DNA of 64,000 nt, taken from NCBI RefSeq assembly GCF_003026495.1, contig NZ_PYMA01000001.1:1-64000 (forward strand). The letters run 5' to 3'. This document shows positions 29,212 to 38,190 of this stretch, in pieces. The notes under the pieces were generated by a model. The model saw only the letters and a list, made by a program, of their open reading frames with translations. It was not told the DNA's origin and ran no database searches. Within the stretch, counting starts at the first letter, position 1. Each line of letters opens with the position of its first letter. The DNA is from Photobacterium sanctipauli (lineage in GTDB: Bacteria > Pseudomonadota > Gammaproteobacteria > Enterobacterales > Vibrionaceae). The translations under genes and the position numbers were made by a program.

Positions 29212-29225
29212 GAAAAAAACATTTC
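29212..29225. promoter_or_regulatory. Candidate autoregulatory operator (GAAAAAAACATTTC)
   Basis: This is a GAAA-N6-TTTC site about 57 bp before the rpiR start codon, matching the spacing of the other iol sites. It suggests that the RpiR protein controls its own gene. Confidence 0.5.
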
Positions 29226-29281
29226 ACACTTAAGCTCAACACCTTACAATGAATAGTGGTACACGCTAAGGGAGTTTTATA

Positions 29282-30139
29282 ATGTCTGTTGCTACCAACC
29301 TTACTGAATTGCAAGATCAGATCCGTACTCGTTACGGTGATCTGAGCAAGCGCTTGCAACAAGTCGCACGCTATGTGCTTGATAATACTAATAGCGTGGC
29401 CTTCGATACGGTTGCAGTTATTGCCAACCAAGCCGATGTACCGCCATCCACCCTCATTCGATTTGCCAATGCCTTTGGTTTTAGCGGCTTTAACGACATG
29501 AAGCAGCTATTTAGGCGTAATTTGGTGGAGGAAACCACCAGCTATACCGAACGTGCCAAACTATTCAAAGAGCTGGAAACCGAGCAAAACTCACCCGAAA
29601 AGCCTGCGATGATTTTGCAAGAGTTTGCCCGTGCCAATACACAGGCAATGAATCACCTGGCTTCACAAACACCAGAAGACAAACTAGAAGAAGCGGTGGA
29701 GATATTAAGTAAGGCCGATAACATCTATCTCATCGGCCTGAGACGCTCATTTAGCGTGGCATCGTACCTGACTTATGCCCTACGTCACCTTGAGCGCCGC
29801 GCCTTTCTCATCGATGGTTTGGGCGGCATGTTCAAAGAACAACTGTCAATGATCGGTCCAAACGATGCGGTACTCTCTATTAGTTTCAGCCCATATGCGC
29901 AGGAAACCGTCACCCTGAGTGAAGTTGCCTCTCAAGCCGGTGCAAAACAAATTGTTATCACCGATAGTCAAATCAGCCCACTCGCTTCGTTCAGCGATGT
30001 TTGCTTTGTAGTAAAAGAAGCCCAAGTGGATGCATTCCGCTCTCAGTCGGCTTCATTATGCTTGGCACAAACACTGGCGGTATCATTGGCTTACAGGCAA
30101 GGGGCGAGTACGAGTGCTCCCATAGTGGCTGATAGCTGA
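29282..30139 (+). CDS. iolR: RpiR family transcriptional regulator (IolR-like), copy 1
   Basis: This 285-residue protein has the RpiR layout: an N-terminal HTH_6 domain (GDLSKRLQQVARYVLDNTNS, then PSTLIRFANAFGFSGFNDMK) and a C-terminal SIS domain (about residues 140-270, DNIYLIGLRRSFSVASYLTY). The SIS domain likely binds a phosphorylated inositol intermediate. A GAAA-N6-TTTC site stands upstream. It is convergent with iolG, with terminators between. The gene is a clear paralogue of the regulator at 51348-52181. In Salmonella an RpiR-type IolR represses the iol genes; a similar role is inferred. Confidence 0.9.
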   Translation: MSVATNLTELQDQIRTRYGDLSKRLQQVARYVLDNTNSVAFDTVAVIANQADVPPSTLIRFANAFGFSGFNDMKQLFRRNLVEETTSYTERAKLFKELETEQNSPEKPAMILQEFARANTQAMNHLASQTPEDKLEEAVEILSKADNIYLIGLRRSFSVASYLTYALRHLERRAFLIDGLGGMFKEQLSMIGPNDAVLSISFSPYAQETVTLSEVASQAGAKQIVITDSQISPLASFSDVCFVVKEAQVDAFRSQSASLCLAQTLAVSLAYRQGASTSAPIVADS

Positions 30140-30224
30140 TCCAGCCTGATCCACTTTGCGGTATCCAGTTACTCTCGAAGACCTGCTGCAATCCAAAACC
30201 AGCTGCAATAAAAATAGTATTCAC

Positions 30225-30262
30225 AATGCCGTTGTTTAGCGTTTTGCTACAACGGCATTTTT
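30225..30262 (+). terminator. Terminator of rpiR
   Basis: AATGCCGTTGT and ACAACGGCATT make a perfect 11-bp stem with a 13-nt loop, followed by TTTT. Confidence 0.88.
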
Positions 30263-30322
30263 GGCGCTAAATAAAGCACCTAAAAGAAAAAACGATTAAA
30301 GAAAAAGATTGTAGATATAAGA

Positions 30323-30344
30323 AAGCCCCGCATTCGCGAGGCTT
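30323..30344 (-). terminator. Probable terminator of the iolB-iolG operon
   Basis: AAGCCCCGC and GCGAGGCTT pair with one mismatch around a 4-nt loop, and the minus-strand side continues TTCTT. It lies about 100 bp beyond the iolG stop; together with the 30225 hairpin it separates convergent transcripts. Confidence 0.7.
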
Positions 30345-30445
30345 AAAGAGTGAACAGTGTAGGTTAGTTGACGATATCGGGGGTACGATTCAATTAAGCC
30401 CACCGTCACTCAGGAGCAGGTTATCTCGATTTAAAAACCGAGAAG

Positions 30446-31429
30446 CTAAAGCTTAATGGTTTTACCTTGCTTCATCGACTCAAGGGCAGCATCTGCCAGT
30501 ACTAAAGCGAACTCACCATCGGCACCGCCACATTCAGGCTCTTGGCCTTCCAGTACATCGACAAAGTCTTGCCATTCAGCAATGTAAGCCGCTTCATAGC
30601 GCTCTAGGAAGAAATGTTGAGGCTTAGCAGCAACACAACCGTCATCACCCCAGTTCTGTACCAAGTTCTCTTTCACATTGTCAGCTTGTAGCAAGCCCTT
30701 AGAACCATGCAACTCGATACGCTGATCATAGCCATAGCCTGAGCGTCGGCTGTTATTAATGGTCGCAATTGCACCAGATGGGAAATTAAGTACCAATACC
30801 GCCGTATCAATATCACCAGCTTCGCCAATGGCAGGATCAACCATGCAGCTGCCGTGTGCCGTGATCGACACAGGATCCTCGCCCATAATAAAGCGAGCCA
30901 TGTCCAAATCATGGATTGTCATATCACGGAACATACCACCAGACACCTTAGTGTACTCAGCTGGCGGTGGCGACGGATCGCGAGAAGTGATCACCAAGGA
31001 TTCAGGCTGGCCAACTACCCCCGCATTGAGCTGATTTTTGATAGTGCGGAACTGAGGGTCGTAACGACGGTTGAAGCCAACCATCATCGGTACACTATGC
31101 TTTCTTACCGTTGCCAAACAATCGCGAACACGACTGATATCAAGATCAATTGGCTTTTCACAGAAGATCACTTTGCCATTTTGAGCCGCCAGTTCTATCA
31201 GGTCGGCATGAGTGTGGGTCGCAGAACAAATACATACCGCATGAACATTCGGATCAGCCATTGCTTGCTCGATACTTTGCACTTGCGCATCGTATTCTGC
31301 TGCTAGCTTATTTGCACCTTCAACATAGGGGTCAATAATTGAGTACAACTTCGTTTTGGGATGCTTTGCAATATTTACAGCATGCACTTGGCCAATCCTG
31401 CCAGCGCCGAATAACGCAATATTAAACAT
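30446..31429 (-). CDS. iolG: Inositol 2-dehydrogenase, IolG
   Basis: IolG oxidises myo-inositol to 2-keto-myo-inositol with NAD. The 327-residue Gfo/Idh/MocA protein has the Rossmann motif FGAGRIGQVHAVNI at residue 6. The catalytic Lys falls in VIFCEKPIDLDISR near 95, and the active-site His/Asp in DMTIHDLDMARFIMGED near 175. It begins 25 bp after iolB stops, so both share a transcript. It is the first enzyme of the pathway; no equal protein is present in cluster 2, which has a longer, different Gfo/Idh protein. Confidence 0.93.
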   Translation of the reverse strand: MFNIALFGAGRIGQVHAVNIAKHPKTKLYSIIDPYVEGANKLAAEYDAQVQSIEQAMADPNVHAVCICSATHTHADLIELAAQNGKVIFCEKPIDLDISRVRDCLATVRKHSVPMMVGFNRRYDPQFRTIKNQLNAGVVGQPESLVITSRDPSPPPAEYTKVSGGMFRDMTIHDLDMARFIMGEDPVSITAHGSCMVDPAIGEAGDIDTAVLVLNFPSGAIATINNSRRSGYGYDQRIELHGSKGLLQADNVKENLVQNWGDDGCVAAKPQHFFLERYEAAYIAEWQDFVDVLEGQEPECGGADGEFALVLADAALESMKQGKTIKL

Positions 31430-31454
31430 GACTCACTCCTTTGCCGGAATTAAA

Positions 31455-32279
31455 TTATTGGTGTTTTTCTGAGTATTGCTCTTCGTTGATCCACTGATGA
31501 TCATCTTCCCAAGTGAACAACCACTTGCGAGTAGGCCCAGCCATTACGTTTAGGTAATAGCTGTCATACCCCGCAATCGTTGCAACCGGGTGATAACCTT
31601 TTGGTACTTGCACGACATCTTTGTCGTATACCGCCATGCATTCATCCAGTGACCTGTCATCGGTATAAACACGCTGCATACAGAACCCTTGTGAAGGGTT
31701 CAGACGGTGGTAATACGTTTCTTCAAGGTAAGTTTCGTTTGGCTCTGCATCCTGATCATGCTTATGGCTTGGGTACGAGCTCGTGCAGCCCTCATCGGTA
31801 TACACTTCAACCACAAGCAGGCTGTCAGCTTCTTTGTAATCAGGCAGAATGCTATGTACATAGCGCTTGTTGTTACCCACCCCACGCTGCTCAGCGTCAA
31901 TGTTCTCAGGCGCAATCAATCGAGTCTGGTAATTACCCTCACCCGGCGCCTGACACACGGCAAGTTCTAGCTGGGTATTAGCAACAACAGTGATTGGCTC
32001 GCCTTTTGCGACATAAACGGCATAAGGCTTCTTTCTTTCAAACGGCCCCATGCGATCACCAATGTTCTCGAACGTTTCATTGGCGGTTGTGATAGTGGCA
32101 AACCCACCCACTAGCACAAGGCAAACCTCATTGTCACTAGCAGGCAGTTCCAATTTTTGTCCCGTTTCTAATTCATACGCCTGGAAGCCTACGTAGCCCC
32201 ACTCAGCCGACTCTGGTGTGATGTTTTGAGTGTTTCCGTACTGATCTGGTGCATGGTATTTTGAAAGCAACTTAGACAT
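31455..32279 (-). CDS. iolB: 5-deoxy-glucuronate isomerase, IolB (copy 1)
   Basis: IolB isomerises 5-deoxy-glucuronate to 2-deoxy-5-keto-gluconate. From the ATG at 32279, behind GGGGGCGG, the protein has 274 residues, normal for the family; upstream codons overlap the operator-like site and are rejected. Metal-binding residues of the bicupin are in SSYPSHKHDQD and KGYHPVATIAGYDSYYLN. It is the first gene of a two-gene operon with iolG and has a GAAA-N6-TTTC element 27 bp before its start. Confidence 0.93.
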   Translation of the reverse strand: MSKLLSKYHAPDQYGNTQNITPESAEWGYVGFQAYELETGQKLELPASDNEVCLVLVGGFATITTANETFENIGDRMGPFERKKPYAVYVAKGEPITVVANTQLELAVCQAPGEGNYQTRLIAPENIDAEQRGVGNNKRYVHSILPDYKEADSLLVVEVYTDEGCTSSYPSHKHDQDAEPNETYLEETYYHRLNPSQGFCMQRVYTDDRSLDECMAVYDKDVVQVPKGYHPVATIAGYDSYYLNVMAGPTRKWLFTWEDDHQWINEEQYSEKHQ

Positions 32280-32305
32280 GAACCGCCCCCGAGAAAGAAA
32301 TTGCC

Positions 32306-32319
32306 GAAATTTATTTTTC
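32306..32319. promoter_or_regulatory. Candidate operator (GAAATTTATTTTTC) before iolB
   Basis: The same 14-mer appears exactly at 59431-59444 before iolE2 in cluster 2. It lies immediately upstream of the iolB ribosome binding site, where a repressor could block transcription. Confidence 0.65.
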
Positions 32320-32438
32320 AAAAATCATATAGAAATAAAAAAACCTTTTCAAAGCAATTATGAAACAAATGATTCACTTTGTGGACGAGGTAACATGCGC
32401 AAAACTTGATCAATAATGATGAAATAATTGGCATAAAA

Positions 32439-32467
32439 AATGGCCCGCCTCATCAAGGCGAGCCATT
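32439..32467 (-). terminator. Terminator of the tau TRAP operon
   Basis: AATGGCCCGCCT and AGGCGAGCCATT pair over 12 bp with one mismatch; the minus-strand side continues into a T-run. It lies just beyond the stop of the Cache-domain gene. Confidence 0.85.
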
Positions 32468-32497
32468 CAAAATGATGCTTTCGCATACTATCTAAGG

Positions 32498-33382
32498 CTA
32501 AGGCGCTCTTTGGTAATAACCAACACCCACCAATTTATTATCAAGGATACGGTAATAAGTGTGTTTTTTCTCAACTTTGCCCGATGTCGGATTCAGCCAC
32601 GGGTAACTAATTTCACCTCGGCCTGTGTCCTCTGCCAGTTTTAACATGTCTTCGACCATTGGCTTACCTTCAATATTGAAAACCTTTCCAACCAAATAAG
32701 GTGTTGCCCCATGAGCGAGAAATACCCCTGTACGCTTATCTAAAACAAACACATACAAGTCGTTCTTCACGAATGGACTTTCATGATGATTGAACTCAGT
32801 AAGTGCATCTTTTTCATCAGTGATCAGTGCTTTGGTCGCTTCATCCAAAAACGCCCTTGCTTGATAGTCCGTTGATCGTGACGGGTAGTAACCTACCGCC
32901 ACTATCACCTCACCCACTCGCTTGAACAAGGTCCTTTTGGGTTCACCCCGACTATCTACCGGGTTAGTCCAGTAATACTCCACAATCCCTTCACCGTGTT
33001 CTTTTGCTAACGCGATCATATCGCGAAAGAAAAGCTTACCGTGGGTATCAGGTGTATTTGTTACATTGTCACCTATTAGTCCAGCCGACGAACCACCACT
33101 GGCGAGAAACATCCCCTCCGTATCGAGGGCAAACACATAAAGTTCGTTATCGGTGAATCGGGACTGGGTGGCAAAATCAGACACCCCGTCCTTACCTCGC
33201 TCTTTAATATGGTTTACCGCCTTATCCAGTAAACTTATCGTCCGCTGAGCGTCTTCAGTAATAATAGGCAAGTCAGCAACCAATGAACCTTCATCCGATT
33301 GAGCGGTATCATCAAATGCCCCCACCCTGCCAATTAACAAAATTAAGAGGGCAATAATGACCAAACTACTCACTTTCTTCAT
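32498..33382 (-). CDS. Secreted or membrane-anchored double-Cache-domain protein
   Basis: From the Met at 33382 a hydrophobic leader (VSSLVIIALLILLIGRVGAF) precedes two similar extracellular ligand-binding units. Each has the sCache_2 pattern: NELYVFALDTEGMFLASGGS...FFRDMIALAKEHGEG...YYWTNP, then again NDLYVFVLDKRTGVFLAHGA, EDMLKLAEDTGRGEISYPWL. No output domain follows, so it may bind ligand for a partner. It is the last gene of the tauKLM run, in which it follows the permease gene. Alternative starts at 33442 and 33460 would only add repeat-derived residues. Its role in taurine or other solute uptake is inferred from position only. Confidence 0.75.
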   Translation of the reverse strand: MKKVSSLVIIALLILLIGRVGAFDDTAQSDEGSLVADLPIITEDAQRTISLLDKAVNHIKERGKDGVSDFATQSRFTDNELYVFALDTEGMFLASGGSSAGLIGDNVTNTPDTHGKLFFRDMIALAKEHGEGIVEYYWTNPVDSRGEPKRTLFKRVGEVIVAVGYYPSRSTDYQARAFLDEATKALITDEKDALTEFNHHESPFVKNDLYVFVLDKRTGVFLAHGATPYLVGKVFNIEGKPMVEDMLKLAEDTGRGEISYPWLNPTSGKVEKKHTYYRILDNKLVGVGYYQRAP

Positions 33383-33500
33383 AGACCTATTATTCACAAC
33401 ACTGTTTTTCTTAAAGCGATTATTCATAAATCTATTTTTCATAAAGCTATACCAAACCAATTAGTGGCCAACCTATTAGTAGCCAATCTATTATTAATAG
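33383..33500. repeat. Two adjacent runs of degenerate 15-bp tandem repeats
   Basis: On the minus strand the Cache gene start region carries degenerate copies of ATGAAAAATAGATTT at 15-bp steps (five at 33383-33442). The preceding spacer up to 33500 carries degenerate copies of a TTGGCTACTAATAGG-like 14-15-bp unit. Each first-class copy brings its own ATG/GTG, so the start codon has been repeated. Confidence 0.65.
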
Positions 33501-34834
33501 CCAACTAACGACGGTAGCCACAGGCTAAGTTGAGGGAAAAAGGCCACCACGAATACCCCTATAACGGAAGCAATCACAAATGGGTGTATACGTGCGGTAA
33601 TTTGCTCAACGGTGGAGCCACCAATACCGGATGCGACAAAAATATTCTCTCCCAGTGGTGGGGTCGCAAAGCCAATGGACAACGCACACACCACCACGAT
33701 ACCAACATGGGTTGGATCGGCACCCAGCATGTACATAATCGGTAATAACACCGGAACGATAATCATGATTGCCGCCAATGTTTCCATGAACATCCCGATA
33801 AACAACAGCAACATAATGGTCAGCGCCCACACCATATACATATTGTCGGTAAGGCTTAGCAATGAATCGGCAACCACTACCGGTATTTTCTGTTCGATAA
33901 GCAAGCGACCAAATACCGTAGCGGCGAATAAGATCAGTAAGACACGGCCAGTGATCCAAGTTGTTGTCGTCAGCGATTTAATGATGTTATTAAATGCCAG
34001 CTCGCGGTGAATAACAAAGCCCACAAACAGCGAATAGAAAATTGCCACAATGGCCGACTCTGTCGGGGTGAACATACCGCTATAGATCCCGCCAAGAATC
34101 AAAAACGGTGCCAATATAGACCAAATCCCGCGTCGAAATGCACCTCTAATATCACCAAAAGACCAATCTTCAGTGAGCCCTTTATAGCCACGCTTCTTAG
34201 CAATAAAGTAATTGGTGAACACCAAGGTCGACGCCATGATAAGCCCAGGCACAACACCTGCAACAAACAGTTTAGGGATAGATAAAGAGGCAAACTGCCC
34301 ATGCTGTGCAATCGCTTCAGGAGGTGGCATTAAGCCCATTGCCGAGATACCAAAAATAACCACGGGTATCGACGGCGGAATAATGATCCCCAACCCTCCG
34401 GAGGCAGCCGTGACAGCCGAAGCATAGCTGCGCTCATAATCGCGTTTCACCATCGCTGGCACCATCAACATACCCACCGCAGCGGTGGTCGCTGGCCCCG
34501 AGCCTGAAATCGCACCAAAGAATAGGCAAGCGACAACGGTTGCCGCGCCTAAGCCACCGGTTACCGGCCCTGCGAGACTTTCTGCGATATCAACCAACCG
34601 CTTTGAGATACCAGCCGCTTCCATTAACGCGCCTGCAAGCACAAATGCCGGCAGCGCCATCAGCGGAAAGTTTCCCACTGACGTAAAAGCAATTTGTACT
34701 AACGCAATGGGGTTTTTATCAAGCACCAAGTAGGCCGCCATCGACGCGCCTGCTAGCGATACCGTGATAGGCGCACCTAAGATCAACATGACCAGGAAGC
34801 CGCCAAATAATATCAGTGTTAAATAATCTTCCAT
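33494..34834 (-). CDS. tauM: TRAP transporter large permease (DctM), TauM-like
   Basis: This 446-residue membrane protein is the large TRAP permease subunit. It starts LTLILFGGFLVMLILGAPIT and has about 12 hydrophobic stretches with the family motif SGSGPATTAAVGMLMVPAMV near residue 108 and the later PPLGENIFVASGIGG segment. With DctP and DctQ proteins it should import an organic anion by a sodium-coupled route. Taurine is inferred from the neighbouring tauXY and xsc genes, by analogy to TauKLM of Rhodobacter and Paracoccus. It lies about 20 bp after tauL. The Cache gene follows after a repeat-bearing spacer. Confidence 0.9.
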   Translation of the reverse strand: MEDYLTLILFGGFLVMLILGAPITVSLAGASMAAYLVLDKNPIALVQIAFTSVGNFPLMALPAFVLAGALMEAAGISKRLVDIAESLAGPVTGGLGAATVVACLFFGAISGSGPATTAAVGMLMVPAMVKRDYERSYASAVTAASGGLGIIIPPSIPVVIFGISAMGLMPPPEAIAQHGQFASLSIPKLFVAGVVPGLIMASTLVFTNYFIAKKRGYKGLTEDWSFGDIRGAFRRGIWSILAPFLILGGIYSGMFTPTESAIVAIFYSLFVGFVIHRELAFNNIIKSLTTTTWITGRVLLILFAATVFGRLLIEQKIPVVVADSLLSLTDNMYMVWALTIMLLLFIGMFMETLAAIMIIVPVLLPIMYMLGADPTHVGIVVVCALSIGFATPPLGENIFVASGIGGSTVEQITARIHPFVIASVIGVFVVAFFPQLSLWLPSLVGY

Positions 34835-34855
34835 GAGTAATTCCCTCGCCTCTAT

Positions 34856-35407
34856 TTATACTGGCGACTTTTGAACATTGAGTTTTTGCATTTTCTTCAA
34901 TTCTTTGGCTTCGGGATCTTCAGCTTCAACCCCTTTAAACAAACGTTCGTAGTTATTCCATAGAATTCGAATTGTCATCAAAGTAAATGCCAGAGGGAGG
35001 ATCATGTAGAAATACTTCATCGGGATCCCTGTCGTTTGGGATTTCCAGAATAGGTTCATCTTGTTGAAAACAAAGTCGTAGCTGAGGTAAACAAAGTAGG
35101 CGTTAAACGCAACCCAAAGCATATCAGCAATGGTTTCACAAACAGTTTTGACGATGGGCGGGAAGAATTTGAAATGAAAACTTACTCGGTTATGGGCTGA
35201 CATTTTTGCGGCAACGACTGCGCCTAAATAAGCAAACCAAACAAACATGTAAGTGGCAACTTCATCACCCCAAGGTATAGAGTATTGGAAAAATTGACGA
35301 AGTAAGATTTGAGCAAATAAAAGTAAAACAAAAACAGCAAGTAGCAAGCAACACGTATATTCTTCAATATTATTCAGGTGCTTTCGAATGGTTTGCGTGA
35401 CAGTCAT
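34856..35407 (-). CDS. tauL: TRAP transporter small permease (DctQ), TauL-like
   Basis: This protein of about 183 residues, from the ATG at 35407 behind GGAGG, has four predicted membrane segments. NIEEYTCCLLLAVFVLLLFA and AEDPEAKELKK (C-terminal tail) bracket a core with PWGDEVATYMFVWFAYLGA and SYDFVFNKMNLFWKSQTTGI. It is the small TRAP subunit that pairs with TauM. The next gene upstream is tauK, about 140 bp away, and the next downstream is tauM, about 20 bp away. The longer upstream reading adds residues without a better start. Confidence 0.9.
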   Translation of the reverse strand: MTVTQTIRKHLNNIEEYTCCLLLAVFVLLLFAQILLRQFFQYSIPWGDEVATYMFVWFAYLGAVVAAKMSAHNRVSFHFKFFPPIVKTVCETIADMLWVAFNAYFVYLSYDFVFNKMNLFWKSQTTGIPMKYFYMILPLAFTLMTIRILWNNYERLFKGVEAEDPEAKELKKMQKLNVQKSPV

Positions 35408-35549
35408 ATAGCCTCCAGTCAACTTCAATTCCCCTGTTGTTATTGCTGTAATTGCGTTGTTTATTGACTTAAGGGGAACAAGTGGCCTCATGCTTTATCC
35501 AGATGCCGACCACCTGAATAAAGCATGTCTTCATTGATGGGCAGTAGTA

Positions 35550-36545
35550 TTAACGCCCCAGTAACTTCAATGTTTCATCAAGCTTTTCTTTACCACCGAT
35601 GCTAGCGTAGAACTTAGGCCATACCGCTGTCGTGACTTTTTCGATCCACTCTTTTTCATCATTAGCAGGATCGGTGAATACCATGCCCTTCTCTTCTAGA
35701 TCCTTGCGGATCTTGCCTTCTGTTTGAGCGAGATAAGCAAAGCTGTGATCGGTTGCTTCTTGACCCGCTTCCAGAATAGTGGCCTGCATTTCAGGTGACT
35801 GCTGCTGGAAAATCGATTCGCTGATAATGAGTGGCTCAAGTGAGAAGATATAGCGAATATTGGTAACGTACTTCTGAACCTCGTTAAACTTCATCGCATA
35901 AACAGTGATATATGGATTATCCTGCCCATCAACAACACCTTGCTGTAGGCCAGTGAATGTTTCAGACCATGCCATTGGGGTTGGGTTAACGCCCCATGCT
36001 TGATATGACGAAATCATGATTTCATTACGTGGAACACGGATGACCAAACCTTTAAGATCTTCAGGTGATTTAACAGGACGCTTAGAGTTGGTCAGTACAC
36101 GGAAGCCTGAATATGCCCAGCCGATGATCCTGACACCCGCATCGCGCAATGTATTGTCAACGAGCTCTTGCCCTACTTCACCCTGGGTGAGCAATTTTGC
36201 TTCATCCGCACTTTGGATAACGTAAGGCATGGTTAGCAGCCCTACCGTTGGTGAGAACGGTGTGACGTTGTTAATTGCCAAAATCGAAAAGTCGAGTAAG
36301 CCAATCGCGGCGTTATTCACTGTATCTTGTTCATTACCCAACTGGCCATTTGGGAATAAGTCGACCTTCACTTCCCCATTTGTTTTTTCTTCTAGCAGCT
36401 CGGTAAATTTAGTGCCCAATTCCCATTGTGTGCCGCCAGCGGCGTCACCAATTGCCATTTTAAAATTCTTTGCCATTACAAACGGTGATGAAACGGCAAG
36501 GCTGACAGCAGTAACAAAGGGTAATAGTTTGCTTTTCGTGAACAT
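35550..36545 (-). CDS. tauK: TRAP transporter substrate-binding protein (DctP), TauK-like
   Basis: This 331-residue periplasmic solute-binding protein has a cleavable signal (VTAVSLAVSSPFVMA near residue 25). KMAIGDAAGGTQWELGTKFT, VKVDLFPNGQLGNEQDTV and ITVYAMKFNEVQKYVTN are DctP-family motifs. The substrate is not readable directly; taurine is inferred from the adjacent tauXY and xsc genes, and other C2-C4 sulfonates are possible. It lies about 130 bp after tauY and starts the KLM set. Confidence 0.88.
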   Translation of the reverse strand: MFTKSKLLPFVTAVSLAVSSPFVMAKNFKMAIGDAAGGTQWELGTKFTELLEEKTNGEVKVDLFPNGQLGNEQDTVNNAAIGLLDFSILAINNVTPFSPTVGLLTMPYVIQSADEAKLLTQGEVGQELVDNTLRDAGVRIIGWAYSGFRVLTNSKRPVKSPEDLKGLVIRVPRNEIMISSYQAWGVNPTPMAWSETFTGLQQGVVDGQDNPYITVYAMKFNEVQKYVTNIRYIFSLEPLIISESIFQQQSPEMQATILEAGQEATDHSFAYLAQTEGKIRKDLEEKGMVFTDPANDEKEWIEKVTTAVWPKFYASIGGKEKLDETLKLLGR

Positions 36546-36676
36546 AATAGTCGTGACCTTTTCTATTTTATCGCTGTGATTGCGAAGTATTTAAAGGTGA
36601 CCACGGAACAACGTGCGAAGACATCCTGGTCAAAGTTTATGTGTGTTACGTACAGCAGGTGTTTCTAATTGGCGTG

Positions 36677-38140
36677 TTACAAGACTTCGTCTTTCAGGTG
36701 ATACCAACGGTACAAAAACCGCTGACCAAATCGCCTGAATGGCGCAAAAGCTTCTGATTCGACAACCTCTCTTACATTAGGGAAAGGCAATTTAGATTGG
36801 AAAATAGGGAGATCGAGCTCCTTACCCTCGCCAGCAATCCACTGTGCGAGGCGTTTACCGGCTTGGGCTGAGTACATCACCCCATTACCGCCATAACCTA
36901 GCGCGTAATAAATAGACTCTTTGGCATTTGGTTGATAGATACGAGGCATCATGTCGTGGCTAACATCCACCCAGCCCCACCATGAATAATCAACTTGGAT
37001 CCCGTCAAGTGTTGGGAATTTTCTGGCCAGATCAGCCTTTAGCATTTGCTCATACTTGGCCTCTGGGGCCGCTTTCCCGGTTATCGCACTGCGTGTGCCA
37101 ATCTGAACCCTGTTATCAGGGAGCAAGCGATAGTAATGACGCAATACTCGGGTATCGGTGATCACTTGATTGGTTTTGAAATTACACGCAGCTAACTCTT
37201 CAGCCGTTAACGGACGCGTGACCAGAGAGTTTGACAATATGGGTAGTAGGCGATTTTTCAGCTGGGTGTGTAGCCCTTGCGATGTATACCCACCCGTGGC
37301 AATGCCGACCGAGCGAGCACGAACAATACCGCCAGGGGTGCGCAGATGATGGACGCCATTTTTGGTTTCCCAGCCAATAACAGGGCTAGCAGGATGAACG
37401 GTAGCGCCCAGTGCACGGGCTTTTTTCAAATAGCCAAAGGCTAATTTTCCCGCATGAATACCAATGCCTTCTGGCTCATGCATGGCACCAGCCGCTTCTT
37501 GATCCCCAACATAAAGTCGCTTAACAGTATCAGCATCAAGTATTTGGGCATCATAGTTAAAGGTTTGACGCAGCAACTTGGCTTCTTTTTCCAGCGTCGG
37601 CATGACTTTCGCTCGGTGGGCAACATAAAGGTGCCCTCCATGCTGGGGTTCACAGTCGATATCTTTGATTAAACCTTTGAAGGTTTCCATCCCGTCAAGG
37701 CACTCTTCATGCATCTTCAATGCAGTGTCTAGTCCCCAACGTTGTATCCACTGTGACCGCTTCAAGCGTCCCGACGCACATTGTGCTTGGCCACCGTTAC
37801 GGGTGCTGCACCCCCAGCTGGCTCGGTTAGCCTCTAATACGGTCGCTTTAATACCGTATTGCTCAGCGAGGTGGATAGCTGTGGTTAATCCTGTGAAACC
37901 TGATCCGATAATCGCGACATCCACATCCACATCACTGAGGATCGGCCCATCATCCGCTGGCGGTTCGCCCGCTGTTCCCACCCAGTAGGTAGGCGCATAT
38001 TCACTACCGTGGCCTGGCGTTTTCGCGGTTAGAGGGTCATACGATGGATCATATTTATTGAACGGTTTAGTGGCCGTTTGTGTTGAATTTGGTGACTGCT
38101 CCTGTTGCGGAGAGCGTATCTTTTCAGCAAGAGAGTTCAT
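36677..38140 (-). CDS. tauY: Taurine dehydrogenase large subunit-like FAD oxidoreductase (TauY)
   Basis: This 487-residue DAO-type flavoprotein has the Rossmann motif VDVAIIGSGFTGLTTAIHLA near residue 75 and the FAD-binding C-terminal motif YYALGYGGNGVMYSAQAG. With TauX it is expected to oxidise taurine to sulfoacetaldehyde, passing electrons to cytochrome c, as reported for Paracoccus and Rhodobacter tauXY. The N-terminal extension (SPQQEQSPNSTQTATKP) is polar and may be disordered. Reading with tauX (50 bp upstream) supports the pair. A related gamma-glutamylputrescine oxidase-type enzyme is the main alternative. Confidence 0.83.
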   Translation of the reverse strand: MNSLAEKIRSPQQEQSPNSTQTATKPFNKYDPSYDPLTAKTPGHGSEYAPTYWVGTAGEPPADDGPILSDVDVDVAIIGSGFTGLTTAIHLAEQYGIKATVLEANRASWGCSTRNGGQAQCASGRLKRSQWIQRWGLDTALKMHEECLDGMETFKGLIKDIDCEPQHGGHLYVAHRAKVMPTLEKEAKLLRQTFNYDAQILDADTVKRLYVGDQEAAGAMHEPEGIGIHAGKLAFGYLKKARALGATVHPASPVIGWETKNGVHHLRTPGGIVRARSVGIATGGYTSQGLHTQLKNRLLPILSNSLVTRPLTAEELAACNFKTNQVITDTRVLRHYYRLLPDNRVQIGTRSAITGKAAPEAKYEQMLKADLARKFPTLDGIQVDYSWWGWVDVSHDMMPRIYQPNAKESIYYALGYGGNGVMYSAQAGKRLAQWIAGEGKELDLPIFQSKLPFPNVREVVESEAFAPFRRFGQRFLYRWYHLKDEVL

Positions 38141-38190
38141 TGTCAGCTCCTTCGTGTCAACGTCTTAAGTTCAGTCTCTACTCAGGTGCT

